From NCBI RefSeq assembly GCF_002846415.1, contig NZ_PJMX01000001.1:1-64000 (forward strand): DNA of 64,000 nt, written 5' to 3'. This document shows positions 9,423 through 19,133 of the stretch, in pieces. The position numbers and the translations under genes are program-made. This stretch comes from Streptomyces sp. TLI_146 (GTDB lineage: Bacteria; Actinomycetota; Actinomycetes; Streptomycetales; Streptomycetaceae). How positions within the stretch are numbered: position 1 is the stretch's first letter; every line of letters begins with the position of its first letter. The notes under the pieces are model-generated. The model was given only the letters and a program-made list of their open reading frames with translations, made no database searches and was not told where the DNA came from.

Positions 9423-9805
9423 TCAGTGATCGACCACCCAGCGTGCATCCGCCGGCCAGTCTCCCGTGCCAACGATCTGCTTCAGGAGCCTGAACGCCTC
9501 ACCGAGGGGAACCGTGTCCTCATCCGGGTACTCGTCGTCCTGCCCGTTCGCGAGGACGAACCCGCCGCTTGCCCCTGGGCACCGGGGGCCACGGCATGCT
9601 CGCCGGGATCACCCTCGTCTTCGCACAGCATCACCATCGCGCGCTCGGTGTTCGTCACGAAGGCCAGTGACCGTCCCGACGAACTGGTCAGCCACGTCTC
9701 ACACTGTCCGCCGTCGATCCTTGACCGAAGCGCTTCCAGCACCGCCTCGGACGACACAAGGACAGTGCTGTGGTCATTGATCACCCAGGACTCGATCACG
9801 AGCAC
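9423..9805 (-). pseudogene. Imm1-family immunity protein, one frameshift
   Basis: Starting at 9805 on the minus strand the protein reads MLVIESWVINDHSTVLVSSE and continues to VMLCEDEGDPGEHAV. After a one-base slip near 9590 it continues GGFVLANGQDDEYPDEDTV, LGEAFRLLKQI and ends ADARWVVDH. The GGFxLxNGQxDEYP...TVPxxEAL signature is characteristic of the Imm1 family, which neutralises deaminase-type polymorphic toxins. No matching toxin gene is visible next to it, so it is an orphan. Because there is only one frame break, an assembly indel is possible. Confidence 0.7.
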
Positions 9806-10180
9806 GACGATCTCACGGACGGATCCAGCGACAGTCCCCAGGGGCGGTGCGGACAGAGAGCGGGTCAGTCACGTTCTCAGAGCCTGTCGGCTCACTCCCG
9901 CCTGTGCCTGGAGGCTTGGCAGGTGTGCTCGGCCAGTGGCCCCCGGGGGCGGGCGACGAGGGTTCAAAGACATCTCAGCCGCGGCCACGGCAGCGGACAA
10001 ACCGGCGGCCAGCGACCCGCTACGACGTCGGACGAGTCCTCGCCACCGGCGAGGCATACAGCCGCCCTGCCCACCACAAGAAGGGGACGAAGCCGCGACG
10101 AACGGACTGAGCTGCAAGTCAGGTGCCGCAGCCCGATCGTCTCTGGCAGGATCACCCCATGACGTTCTACAGAAAGGCCC
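9806..10180. other. No convincing gene
   Basis: The stretch between the Imm1 gene and the next gene is GC-rich in every frame, but no frame shows a recognisable motif or a start with a ribosome site. It is upstream of the Imm1 gene, where a cognate toxin could once have been. Confidence 0.4.
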
Positions 10181-10543
10181 ATGCCGCGTAGACGGCCTGG
10201 GCGTGTCCGCGCCGAGCAGCGGTCGCGGCACCGGCTCACCTATCGACCCTTTATCGCTGGCCTGTCCGCGCCTGCTCTTGCCGAAGTTGCCAGGGTCGAG
10301 AGGAGCCGGAACTACCTGTGGCCTGGCGTCACGGCCGAGTCCGCCAGGATCTGGCGAGGGTTCGTGCAGGACCCGTACCGCAACCTCTGGAGTGAGTACG
10401 AGGACGGCGGCTGCGGTGTGTGGGAATGCTGCGGCAGCCCCTTCGAAGCACGGGAATTCCTGGAAGCCGTGATACACGGCATGTCCCGGCGCCGAGCTCG
10501 CGAACTCCGATTCCTCGTAGACCGACTCGACAACTCGTACTGA
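10181..10543 (+). CDS. Hypothetical protein, 120 aa
   Basis: An ATG at 10181 follows an AGAAAGG ribosome site at a good distance. The protein starts basic (RRRPGRVRAEQRSRHRLTYR) and continues with acidic/aromatic segments (RIWRGFVQDPYRNLWSEYED, CCGSPFEAREFLEAV) and a charged end (RRRARELRFLVDRLD). No membrane segment or signal peptide is seen. I do not recognise the family. Codon use is consistent with a real gene, in contrast to the remnants around it. Confidence 0.6.
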   Translation: MPRRRPGRVRAEQRSRHRLTYRPFIAGLSAPALAEVARVERSRNYLWPGVTAESARIWRGFVQDPYRNLWSEYEDGGCGVWECCGSPFEAREFLEAVIHGMSRRRARELRFLVDRLDNSY

Positions 10544-10594
10544 GCGAGCTCAGGCAGGACGGTAAACGTCAAGCTCAGTCAGTCCGAGCGAGGT

Positions 10595-11480
10595 TCATTC
10601 CGTGGGGAGGGCGGCCGTCGCTGCTGCGGTCTGCGGCTCCCCGCCTGGTCCCGGATCACTCACAGAGCGTGGGAGGAGGAACTCCTCAACAAGCCTGCGC
10701 TGCGCCCCGGTGAGCTGCCCGGCGGCGTGCTTCGTGCGGGTTTTGCACCACCATGGGCCGATCATGATCCGTTCGCCGTCCGCCGCGATCCACTCCCGGG
10801 CGCCGGGCGGACGGCCGTTCCGCTCCACGAAGGCCCGCAGCAGCGCCGCGTTGTGTTCGAAGGAGCGGCGGCGACGCGGAACGGCGGAGGGGGACGCGGT
10901 CGGGGGTCAGGCCGAGATGGGTAAGAAGGTCGCGCTGGCCGGGGTCGAGGTCGTTCCAGGTGGTGAACTGACGGTGCAGCCAGGATCCGGCCTTTACGCC
11001 GTCGAGGAGTGTGTCCCGGCGCAGTGTGGTGGGGTCGTTGCCGGCTTCGATGTGGCGGCGCAGCAGGTGGTATTTGTGGTGCCAGTCCGAGCCGTGGGGC
11101 AGCAGCCAGTCGGGGTCGAGGGCGGTGGGCTGGGCGGCGCGGTCGGTGGGCAGGGCGTTGTTGCGGGCGAGGCCGCGTTGGACGACGAGGAACTGGCCGC
11201 CGGGGGCGGTGGTGGGGATGGCGAGGTGGCCGTGTTCGGTGTGGAAGGCTTCCAGGACGGTCAGGTTGGCCTGCCAGGCGGCCTCGTGGTCGTCCCAGAC
11301 CATGCCGAGGTCTTCGAGCTCGGTGGTCCAGTCAGGGTCGAGGGCGCCCTGGTTGTAGGCGGTGCCCGGGCCGGTGATGAAGGCGCCGAGGCGGTAGCCG
11401 TAGGCGTCCTCGAAGTCGGTGGGCACGCGCAGGTGGTGGTGTTCCTTGTGGTAGCGGATGGCGGCCGCCAGACCCAGACC
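10595..11480 (-). pseudogene. C-terminal part of a helicase-associated-domain protein
   Basis: Reading leftward from about 11480, the protein contains repeated helicase-associated (HA) modules: AAIRYHKEHHHLRVPTDFED then YRLGAFITGPGTAYNQGAL, a second with VLEAFHTEHGHLAIPTTAPG, and a third with WHHKYHLLRRHIEAGNDP. After a frame change near 10855 the last module follows (VERNGRPPGAREWIAADGER) with the stop at 10595. HA modules sit at the C-terminus of long superfamily 2 helicases common in streptomycetes. The helicase core is missing, cut off shortly before the 11564 gene. Two other HA fragments occur in the window (about 28.1 and 44.4 kb). Confidence 0.65.
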
Positions 11481-11563
11481 GGCACGGCGGGGTTCGGGCA
11501 GGATGGCAGCACCGTGGAGGGACCGAACCCCTCCACGCCCGCCCACCGCTGCTTCCCCTTGCT

Positions 11564-13963
11564 CTAGAGCTGGTGGTACTTGGTCTTCGAGAGGAATGTT
11601 CTTGCTCCCCTGAGGACGGCACCGGCAATGCCGAGGGCAGCGGGAATGGCAGCTGGTGCGAGGAACCAGAGGAGGGCCAGGACGCCAGCGACAAGGAGCA
11701 CCCCTCCCCCGACACCGAGAGCGATCTTCCAGCCATTGCTGCCCGACGAGGTGTCTTCTTCGGCGCACTCGGCGTGATTGTCACTGGTGGTGCCGCACAC
11801 TCGCAGCTGGCCGGGCGCGGTCTCGCTGGTGACGTTGCGCACGTGGAGGCCGGGGATCTGTGCCCAGTCGGGGTTCCATACCGAGTTGTCCGTGTTCAGA
11901 GCCTGCGTGTAGACGTTGTTGTCGGAGTCTGCGATCTCCAGAGTCAGGCTGTTGCCGCTCAGGTTGACGGTCAGGCTGGTGGCCTTGGCAGTCGTGCCGC
12001 CGGGGACAAGGAAGAAGTCGGACGCGAAGACCGGTGTTTGTCTGCCGTTCGTGTCTACGGTGATGTCGCCTTGGTAGTCATGGACACGCCCGTCGGTGCC
12101 GAGAGTGAATACGTGGAGCCGGTCGTTCACCACCGTGTTGTTCAATTCGTCGGCGCGGCCGGGCACCACGATCATGGCCGCCTGTGTGGCGTGGTCTGAC
12201 TCGAAAGCCAGAAAGGGCTGCCACTGCTCGCCAGGTCGCCTGAACGTGAGCAGCGGATAGAGGTTCTGCTGCTGCACCAGGAGGTAGATCGTGCCGCGCC
12301 GGGCGAGGGCGGTGATACTGGTCGGATTCGGGGGTGCTCCGGGGAGGTCGGACCAGCCGCTGAACTTGCTGGTGGTGATGTCCAGATCTCCGCTGGCGAC
12401 GAACCCGGTGGAGGCGTTCACGCCGTACAGGTGCAGCACGCCGGGTTCTTCGACCATCGTGATGGCCTTCATGTTGCCACCCAGGTTGAGTGTCTCGTCC
12501 GGTTCACCAACGGAGTTGGTGCGGCTGACGCTCACGGAACCGCTGGTGGTGACCGTCACCTCGTGCTGCGGTGGGTCTGAGAGGCCGATGAACTGCTGGC
12601 CCAGGGGGTAGGCCGTCGTGTCGCAGTCATTGATGACGAGGGTGTTCACCGGCTTGCCGAACGTCTTTGCCGCCGTGCTGTCGAGGCAGCGGCTGGAGTT
12701 CGGGTTGTAGACCGTCCCGTCTTCACGAAGCTGCCACGTCTGGTTCACCCCGCCGTTGCACGGCCAGCTCAGCACCGTGGTCCCGCTGGTCTTGCCTCCA
12801 CCCGAGACATCGAGGCACTGCGTGCCGCTGCGCACCGTGCCGCTGTTCCCTGTAGCAGCGGGGACGTACTCCCAGTTCTGGTTTGACGCACCGGTGCACG
12901 GCAGGGTGGTGACGCTGGAGGAGGCCGCCGCCTGGAGGCAGTGGTCCGGGTCGACGCCGGTCCTGAGCGGAGTGTCGTGTTCGGGACGGTCTGCTGAGGC
13001 CCTCAAGAAGAACTCCACGGGGAAGTGGTCGGACACTCCCCCGCCCAGCGCGCGTCCCGACCAGCCATTGAGGTTCGCGCCGTTGCTCACCATGTAGTCG
13101 AGCTCGCCCCCGCCCTGCTGCGTTCCCGTGTTTGTGCGGTAGACGACCGTGCCGGCGGGAAGCGCGCGGAGCTGTGTCGGGTTGCGGTTGAAGTCGCCGA
13201 GCGCGGACCACTCCGTCAGGCCGGCCGCCCTGCTGGTGGTGGCGATGGCGGTCAGCAGGTTGTCCGCGTCGTTGTAGGCGTTGGGACCGTAGGAGCCGGC
13301 GTGGACGTTCCAGAAGACGGTCTGGGCATCGAGCTGGACGCCGAAGGACGGCCTGCGTGCCTGCCGTGGCTGCGGGGCCCGGTTGTCGTTCTGCGGGGCG
13401 ACGAAGTGCACGTTCGTCGCCCGGGTGTGGGTGACCATGGCGAGGTTGACGCGGCTGCTGGTGGAGAAGTCCGTCTGCATGAAGTATAGGTAGGCCGACA
13501 CGCCTCTGCTGGCGCTTCCCACCTGCCACTGGTACTCGGTCACCGTGTAGGTGGTGCCGGCGGGCAGCGGACGGTTCGGATCCTGGGAGCCCGCGGGAAC
13601 CACCGGCCCCGCCCAGGTCCGGCCCGTCGCTGTCGCACCGCTGGGCAGCGACGTGCTGGGGCCGGCCTCCTGGAGCGCGATGACCGTGTGCTTCCGTCGG
13701 CCCGGCCCGCCGGCGGACAGTGCGCCGACACTGGTCCACTTGCTCTGGTCACCACCGCCACCGCCCTGCATGTTCCAGGTCAACGGCGTGAACGAGCTGA
13801 CGGCGGCCTCGGCACGCGGAGCCTGAGCCACCAGGGCTGTCAGGATCAGAGCACAAGCGAGCACACCTCCCAGCACCGCACGAAGACCATAGGTGAACAC
13901 CCGGAAACCACGGGGCGGAACCTTCCCTCTGCCCGGAGCAGCCATACAGGCGTATGGGGCCAT
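11564..13963 (-). CDS. Secreted CdtB-like nuclease with ricin-type lectin domain and C-terminal membrane anchor
   Basis: The ATG at 13963 has a perfect AAGGAGGAC ribosome site, giving 799 residues. Residues 1-53 are a signal peptide (hydrophobic core VLGGVLACALILTALVA, then APRAEAA). Residues 58-320 match the DNase I-fold CdtB family: TWNMQG at 62-67, E99 in LQEAG, R171 in SRVNLAMV, H221 in FWNVHAG, D257/N259 in LGDFN, D289, and D312/H313 in SDHFPV, so all the residues I know as catalytic or metal-binding are present. Residues about 335-458 form a ricin-B lectin domain with QxW-type motifs (NQNWEYV, NQTWQL). A beta-rich, possibly propeller-like region follows, then a hydrophobic C-terminal segment (about 750-790). 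It may act as a cell-surface or released nuclease; whether it enters other cells is inference. Confidence 0.8.
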   Translation of the reverse strand: MAPYACMAAPGRGKVPPRGFRVFTYGLRAVLGGVLACALILTALVAQAPRAEAAVSSFTPLTWNMQGGGGGDQSKWTSVGALSAGGPGRRKHTVIALQEAGPSTSLPSGATATGRTWAGPVVPAGSQDPNRPLPAGTTYTVTEYQWQVGSASRGVSAYLYFMQTDFSTSSRVNLAMVTHTRATNVHFVAPQNDNRAPQPRQARRPSFGVQLDAQTVFWNVHAGSYGPNAYNDADNLLTAIATTSRAAGLTEWSALGDFNRNPTQLRALPAGTVVYRTNTGTQQGGGELDYMVSNGANLNGWSGRALGGGVSDHFPVEFFLRASADRPEHDTPLRTGVDPDHCLQAAASSSVTTLPCTGASNQNWEYVPAATGNSGTVRSGTQCLDVSGGGKTSGTTVLSWPCNGGVNQTWQLREDGTVYNPNSSRCLDSTAAKTFGKPVNTLVINDCDTTAYPLGQQFIGLSDPPQHEVTVTTSGSVSVSRTNSVGEPDETLNLGGNMKAITMVEEPGVLHLYGVNASTGFVASGDLDITTSKFSGWSDLPGAPPNPTSITALARRGTIYLLVQQQNLYPLLTFRRPGEQWQPFLAFESDHATQAAMIVVPGRADELNNTVVNDRLHVFTLGTDGRVHDYQGDITVDTNGRQTPVFASDFFLVPGGTTAKATSLTVNLSGNSLTLEIADSDNNVYTQALNTDNSVWNPDWAQIPGLHVRNVTSETAPGQLRVCGTTSDNHAECAEEDTSSGSNGWKIALGVGGGVLLVAGVLALLWFLAPAAIPAALGIAGAVLRGARTFLSKTKYHQL

Positions 13964-15123
13964 CACGTCCTCCTTCGAACGCGGTAAGTGAAACGCGGTG
14001 GGTGAAAGGGGCAAACAGCCAGGCAGCGAACTCGTCAGCCGATGCGACGGCCCGCCGAGGGACGAAGACCCCACTGACAGAGACCGGCGCCCGTGCGGGC
14101 AGCGACTGAGGAACCGGCGAGCTTGCGTCAAGCCGCGCAGCACCCAGGCAGGACGATGTCCGCGAAGGAGCGTTCAGAAGGCCAGCAGGCACAAAGGCTT
14201 CAGAAAGGGGGAAACCGCATATCAGGGCGGAAACGGCGCGGCCGTGCCCTGCTCTCGTTCTCAGCTACCCATACCGGATTCACTTCTCGCGAAGGACATG
14301 GAGGGCGGCTCAACCGCCCTCAGCGGGCAGAGTGACAGCCAACCCCCACACGCCACCACAACACGCCCACCACACCCAAAACCACGATCATCCCACCACC
14401 GGCACCGTGACCCCGTTCCCCCCATCCCACCGCCGGGACGCAGGGCTCGTACCAGGGTGGGAGCGCCGGCGGCACGCTGCCGGCCGGGCGCTGGCCACCC
14501 GCCGACATGGATGGCTGCCCCCCACGGGAGCTCGGGCCACTCACTCCATAGGGCTTCCCATCCGAGCAGAGGGCTGTCTTCAACAGTGGTTCACAGACGA
14601 CCTCTTACCGGTTAAGCACCCATCGCCCCCGCGAACAGCAGGCGCAGCGCGGAGGCCCCGGCCGACGCGCCACCGAAGAAGAACCGGCGGACAGGATCGT
14701 CGGCGGCCCGCGGAAGTACCTGCCCAGACGCTTCAATGCCCTGCGCGAGTTCTACCGTGAAGCATCCCAACGACACCTCCTTCTGGTGCTCTGGTGGGAC
14801 TGACACACAGGGCATCCGCCAGTTCAGCTCACGGCAGCACCTGGGGAATTACGTGAACTTCCGCCTCGGGAATTACACAATCGTCCACCACCCAGGGCTG
14901 CGGGTCGCTGAATCGCTCTTCCGTCACTCCTTTGGTATCCGCCGACTGGCGTGGTAGCGGCTCCAGCTCCTACATAGAGGCTGTCGGAGTCCATGAATAC
15001 ACGCGATTCAAGCCCTGCCCAGGACGATGCCCCTTCTGTTGCCGGGCGCGGACTGCCACACGTGCGCGCGGTCCGATCCCGGAACCCGGGCGAAGCCATG
15101 ATGGGGCAGACACGGGGTACGAA
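13964..15123. other. Non-coding stretch with one gene-tail remnant
   Basis: This is the region upstream of two divergent secreted-protein genes, so both promoters should lie here. Near 14641-14803 the plus strand reads GGPGRRATEEEPADRIVGG, then RKYLPRRFNALREFYREASQ and RHLLLVLWWD before a stop, which looks like the end of an unidentified gene. The first 45 bases of that piece resemble sequences at about 37.7 and 43.55 kb. Two short direct copies of a GGGAATTAC sequence occur near 14845 and 14870. Confidence 0.4.
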
Positions 15124-16503
15124 GTGATCCGAAGATCAGTCGGGACTGTGGCGCTGTTGACCGGGCTCCTGCTCGCCAACAGCGCCCTTGTACTGCCGGC
15201 CACCGCGGCCGAGCGCGCTGACGACGTGTGCCCGCAGGGCCAGAAGCTGCCGACGTCGCCCGCCAGTCCCACCAACAATCTCCCCGCCCAGGCTGCTGCG
15301 CGGGCCAATGCCGACAGTGCCGCTGACCCGCTGGGCGAAGTGATCGGCGACGCTTTCGCCGAGCACGGGGTCGCATCAGCCTTCGGAGCCGCTTCCGGTT
15401 CCGCCTCCGGCACAGCGAACGCCAGCGCGGACGCACGGCTGCGCCTCCCGCTCCTGGCAGCTTCGGCCGGTGCCCAGGCTGAGGCAGCGGGCGGGGCCCA
15501 GGGAGGAACGGCCGGCAAGGCGGTTGCCCAGATCATGCGGAACTCCTTCGGTGAGGCCACAGCCAAGGCCTTCGGCATCGCCTTCGGCAAGGCCTACGGA
15601 ACAGCATCCGCTGAGGCCCACGCCGAACTGGTACTGCCTGGGCTCAGGGCATCAGCCGCAGCCAGTGCCGAAGCCGTCGGCGCCGCCTACGGCGAGACCA
15701 ATGGCGCAGCCCAGGCCGAAATGGACAGGGACGATAAGTTCGCGACAGCGTTCGGAAACGCGATGGGAGCCGCAGCCGGCAAGGCCAACGCCCGGGCCTG
15801 CGCCTACCTCCAGACGCCTCTCTTCACCGCAGGCGCCTATGCCCACGCGGAGACCGAAGGAGAGGCCGTGGGCGCGACCCTGGGCAAGGCCTCGGCCAAG
15901 GCTATCGCTCCTCTGCTGCTCAGGCTGGGCGGTCCCAGATTCGCCCAGGCCTATGGAAACCAGTTCGGCGCGGCCTACGGAACCGCCAGCGCACAGGCAA
16001 CAGCGTTCATCACCATCCCCAACCGCGGCACCTATACCGTGGACATCGCCAAGACCACCGGAGCCCCCCGCTTCAAGGCAAAATTCGTCGAGAAGCTGAA
16101 GCTCAAATTCGCCAACCAAGTCACGCCGGCCATCGACAAGTACTTCAGCCGCACAGGCCAGCCCGGCCTGCACTACACGTCTGCTGACGAAGCCTTCACC
16201 AAAGCCGGCTTCGACTTCTCCTACCGGACGGCCCACAAGACCACCCACAGAATCGACTTCGACACCCGCCCCCACGGCTGCGGCTCTTTGCAGGCGTCGC
16301 TGATCGAGGATAACGGCGCAGTACGCAACAACGTAGAGAGTGGCGAGATCTCGACAGGCACCCTGTTGGAGCTTTACGCACAGGAAGAAGCCCGCTGTGT
16401 CTTCGACCACTGGGTCGTGGACGGTCAAACTCTGACCGACCGATCAAGAGGCATCACTATCCCCGTCACCAGGAGAATGGAGATCGTCGCGCACTTCAGA
16501 TAA
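15124..16503 (+). CDS. Secreted alanine/glycine-rich repeat protein with an InlB-repeat-like C-terminus
   Basis: A GTG at 15124 gives 459 residues beginning with a clear signal peptide (VGTVALLTGLLLANSALVLP, then ATA-A). Upstream in-frame starts would bury it. Residues about 84-300 hold three and a half imperfect copies of a roughly 62-residue unit. Each unit has a small-residue run (AFGxAxGxAxGxAxAxA), then LxLPxLxASAxAxAEAxG, then GKAxA. Small residues alternate as in silk-like or beta-solenoid proteins. After 300 a non-repetitive domain follows (FKAKFVEKLKLKFANQVTPA), and the last 75 residues (CGSLQASLIEDNG, CVFDHWVVDG, MEIVAHF) resemble an InlB B-repeat. No enzyme motif is seen. A structural or adhesive extracellular role is inference. 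Confidence 0.75.
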   Translation: MIRRSVGTVALLTGLLLANSALVLPATAAERADDVCPQGQKLPTSPASPTNNLPAQAAARANADSAADPLGEVIGDAFAEHGVASAFGAASGSASGTANASADARLRLPLLAASAGAQAEAAGGAQGGTAGKAVAQIMRNSFGEATAKAFGIAFGKAYGTASAEAHAELVLPGLRASAAASAEAVGAAYGETNGAAQAEMDRDDKFATAFGNAMGAAAGKANARACAYLQTPLFTAGAYAHAETEGEAVGATLGKASAKAIAPLLLRLGGPRFAQAYGNQFGAAYGTASAQATAFITIPNRGTYTVDIAKTTGAPRFKAKFVEKLKLKFANQVTPAIDKYFSRTGQPGLHYTSADEAFTKAGFDFSYRTAHKTTHRIDFDTRPHGCGSLQASLIEDNGAVRNNVESGEISTGTLLELYAQEEARCVFDHWVVDGQTLTDRSRGITIPVTRRMEIVAHFR

Positions 16504-16504
16504 G

Positions 16505-16818
16505 ACTGAGGCCCAAGAGACTCCACGGAAGGAAGCCGTTCGGGACCAGGCCGTTCCTCAGCCACGCTCGGCGGTACGGGTCGTCCTGCTCACCGGCGCG
16601 GTGCAGCTCGGTCTCCTCCTGGAGGATGTGATCGGCTTCGTCCAGACGCTACTTGATCTGCGGATAGGGCACGGGCCGGTCGGGGCCAGAGCCGTCCTCG
16701 ACGTCGTACCAGTCGGGCCGACGCGCGGCTTCTCGACCGCGGCCGCCGCATACGGCAGGCCGGTGCGCTCCATGTGGGCGCGTATAGCGGCCTTACGGCG
16801 ACTGTTGTGCTTGGGCAT
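16505..16818 (-). pseudogene. Small broken gene starting MPKHNSRRK
   Basis: On the minus strand an ATG at 16818 (GGAG upstream) starts MPKHNSRRKAAIRAHMERTG followed by LPYAAAA, a start I recall from several streptomycete mobile-element proteins. A frame change near 16740 continues as RPDWYDVEDGSGPDRPVPYP. An in-frame stop follows, and then RLDEADHILQEETELHRAGE and DPYRRAWLRNGLVPNG. The product would have been about 95 residues with a basic head and a helical acidic tail. It is inactivated by a frameshift and a nonsense codon. Confidence 0.4.
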
Positions 16819-16984
16819 GGGAGTCTCCGATCGGCGGCACCGCCCACGCACTCACCGCCGGACGGGAGGACGGGCGCAGCACGTCGCCGGCGTCACGGTG
16901 AAAGGGTCAGCGCGCGGCCCGCGGGACCTTGGCCGGACGGCACCGCCGACTGCGTGGGAGTCGGCGACGGCGGCTCGGCAGGCG

Positions 16985-17030
16985 CGTCCTGCGGCACATG
17001 AAGCCCGACAAGCACCACCCGCACGAATGA
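16985..17030 (+). pseudogene. 3' tail of a paralogue of the 34692 gene
   Basis: The end of a coding frame, VLRHMKPDKHHPHE then TGA, is almost identical at DNA level to the end of the gene at 34692-34937 (LRHMEPDKHHPHE). Upstream sequence is not recognisably related, so only the tail remains. Apart from this, the stretch 16819-17469 holds no gene I can support. Confidence 0.45.
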
Positions 17031-17469
17031 CCCACACCCCGGTCCCATGCCCGCGCCTCCGCCGCCCTGCCGTACACGGCCTGCCCTCGATCGCCGGTGT
17101 GGATGCTGAAGGCCGCCTTCATGTGCGGTGTGCGACGGCCGCCTGGGCCACGCAGGTCGCGTTGCTGTCAGGGTCCGTCGTCGCCCGCATCAACATCAGC
17201 CTGGCTGATCGCGCGTCCATCACCGGCATCACCGTCACCTCCACAGGGCGCTGACCTGGGGAATCATCAGATCCCCAGCTATCGGCAGCCCAGCGTTGCG
17301 GGCGGTGGTCGGCACGCGTGCGCACCGACTCCGGCACGGTGCCCAGTGCTGATGGGGTTCCCGCCCGCCGTGCGGGTGCGGGCCGGTTTTTCTGGGGCCG
17401 GAGCAGCGTCTTTCATCAGTATGGCTGCGCACCAAACCGGTTACCCATTAGCCGTTTTTCACATGATTT

Positions 17470-17493
17470 GTCAGTGCCTGCTGCTCCACTGAC
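17470..17493. promoter_or_regulatory. 7-bp inverted repeat just before the jetA-like start
   Basis: GTCAGTG and CACTGAC are separated by 10 bases and end three bases before the ATG at 17497. The surrounding 80 bases are the most AT-rich part of the 17-kb region. The repeat occupies the place where a ribosome site should be, and no clear GGAGG is visible, so it may be an operator or a translation-level control element for the operon, or a sign of leaderless initiation. Confidence 0.35.
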
Positions 17494-17496
17494 GGC

Positions 17497-19133
17497 ATGA
17501 CAGACCACAAGAATCCCCGCGACGGCTTTGTCCGTCCGGAGGAAGACGGCGTCGACACGATGCTCCAGGCCCTGCTGGACCGGGAGGAATGTCGCCTGCT
17601 CGCCTCGGCATCGACCGTCCCAGACGGCATTGACGAGTGGCGGGCGCTGGTGGCCGAGCCCGGATTCGTCCGGCGCAGTGCGGTGCTGGCCCGAGGGGCC
17701 CCGTTGCACCGCATCGACCAGCGCCAGGCGTGGCAGCGCTTCCCCGGCGGTCTCTACGATCCGCGCACCCTCGCACTGGCCGGGCTGGAAGCGGTGGTGA
17801 GCCGGCAGGAGATGGAGGCGGAGGCGACGACGGAGGAGGTGATCGAATTCCTGACCGGCCTGGCTGCGTCCGAGGCGCCCGGACGACCTGCCTCGGAGCA
17901 CCTGGCGGTGGCCCGGTTCGTCTTGCGAGAACTGCTCAATGACGCGCAGCACGGGGAGGAGTTCGAGGTCTGCTACAGCGACTTCCGCAAAGGGCATCAG
18001 CGGGTGCCTCTGTCGCTGCGGATGCTGGAGGAGGGCATCGGCCGGCGTGGCCAGGGCGTGGTGCGGGCCACGCCGGTGGCCATCAACCTGCTGCTGTCCG
18101 GGCTGGAGCACGACCTGGAGGACGAGCAGGCGGCGAGGGACGCGATGCTGCGCCGCCAGGTGGCGAGCGGCCGCTGGGGGCGTGCGGAGGAGAGTGCGGC
18201 GGAGAGCCTGAAGCTGTCCCTGGTGTACTGCGAACGGGTGCGTGCGGTGCTGGCGGAGACCGAACGCGATGTGCGGTCGGTGGACTGGAGCCAGGACGTG
18301 CCCGCCCTGCTGCATGCCTGCCGTCAGCACCTCGGTGAGCGCCACCGGGTGGAACGCGAACTGATGGACTACATGCGCGAGATCCGCAACGATGTGGAAG
18401 ACGCGCACGTCCGGCGGACATGCGAGCGGGTCCTGCGGCTGCTGGGCCGGGCGCATCTGCGGCACACGCAGCTGCTGGCGAAGGTCATCGACGCCCGCCC
18501 GGCGTTCTTGCGCTCCCAGGCCCAACAGCGCTTTCGTCCTCCGCCGCGCCTGGCTCTGGTCGGGGTGCAGGAGGACGTGCTGGAGCCGCTGCTCCGCCTT
18601 GATGTCGAGGACGCCGAGGCCATCGCGAGCCTGTTCGCCAACGAGGTCGGCGGGCCGGTCGTCGCCCGACAGCCCCGGCTTCGGGACTGGTGGGAGTCAC
18701 TGCTGGCCCCAGCCAGGGATCCACAGCAGGCGGTGCCGAGGAGGAGATCGAGCTGGTCGCCGACGACGCCGGTGACCTGTCCTTCTACAGCGAGGACGAC
18801 CTCGCTGCCGCCCGCAGCGTGCTCATGGAGTCCCTGCGTGCTCCGGTGCGGCTGTCACAGCTGCTCGAGCGGGCGCTGGCCTACACGGTGGAGGCGGCCG
18901 ATCTGCTGGCCGTCTCCGCGCTGCGGGCCTATGCCCCCGATCCCGAGGAGTGCGAGCAGGACGAGGTGGTGGACGAGCTGGCGGACCTGCTCGATGAGCA
19001 CCTGGTGGTGGTCGACGACGGCAGCCTCTTCGATCTCGGCCCGCTCGCCGGCAGTGACCTGCTGCTCGTCCCGGTCCAGCCCCTGATCCCCGACCCCGCC
19101 CACGCCGAGGACGACATGGAGGTCCTGGCATGA
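17497..19133 (+). CDS. jetA-like: JetA-like (kleisin/MukF-like) subunit, one frameshift near 18730
   Basis: The first gene of the operon begins MTDHKNPRDGFVRPEEDGVD and is a helical, acidic protein of about 545 residues. It includes VARFVLRELLNDAQHGEEF and VARQPRLRDWWESLLAP before the break. A one-base slip between about 18715 and 18740 moves the coding sense to another frame (EEEIELVADDAGDLSFYSED, LLERALAYTVEAADLLAVSA), which ends at 19133 and overlaps the next start by 4 bases (ATGA). Size, helical content and position before a small KITE-like gene and a giant SMC-like ATPase fit the kleisin subunit of Wadjet/MukBEF complexes. Because the rest of the operon is well kept, the slip may be an assembly error. 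Identity rests on context more than on motifs. Confidence 0.6.
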
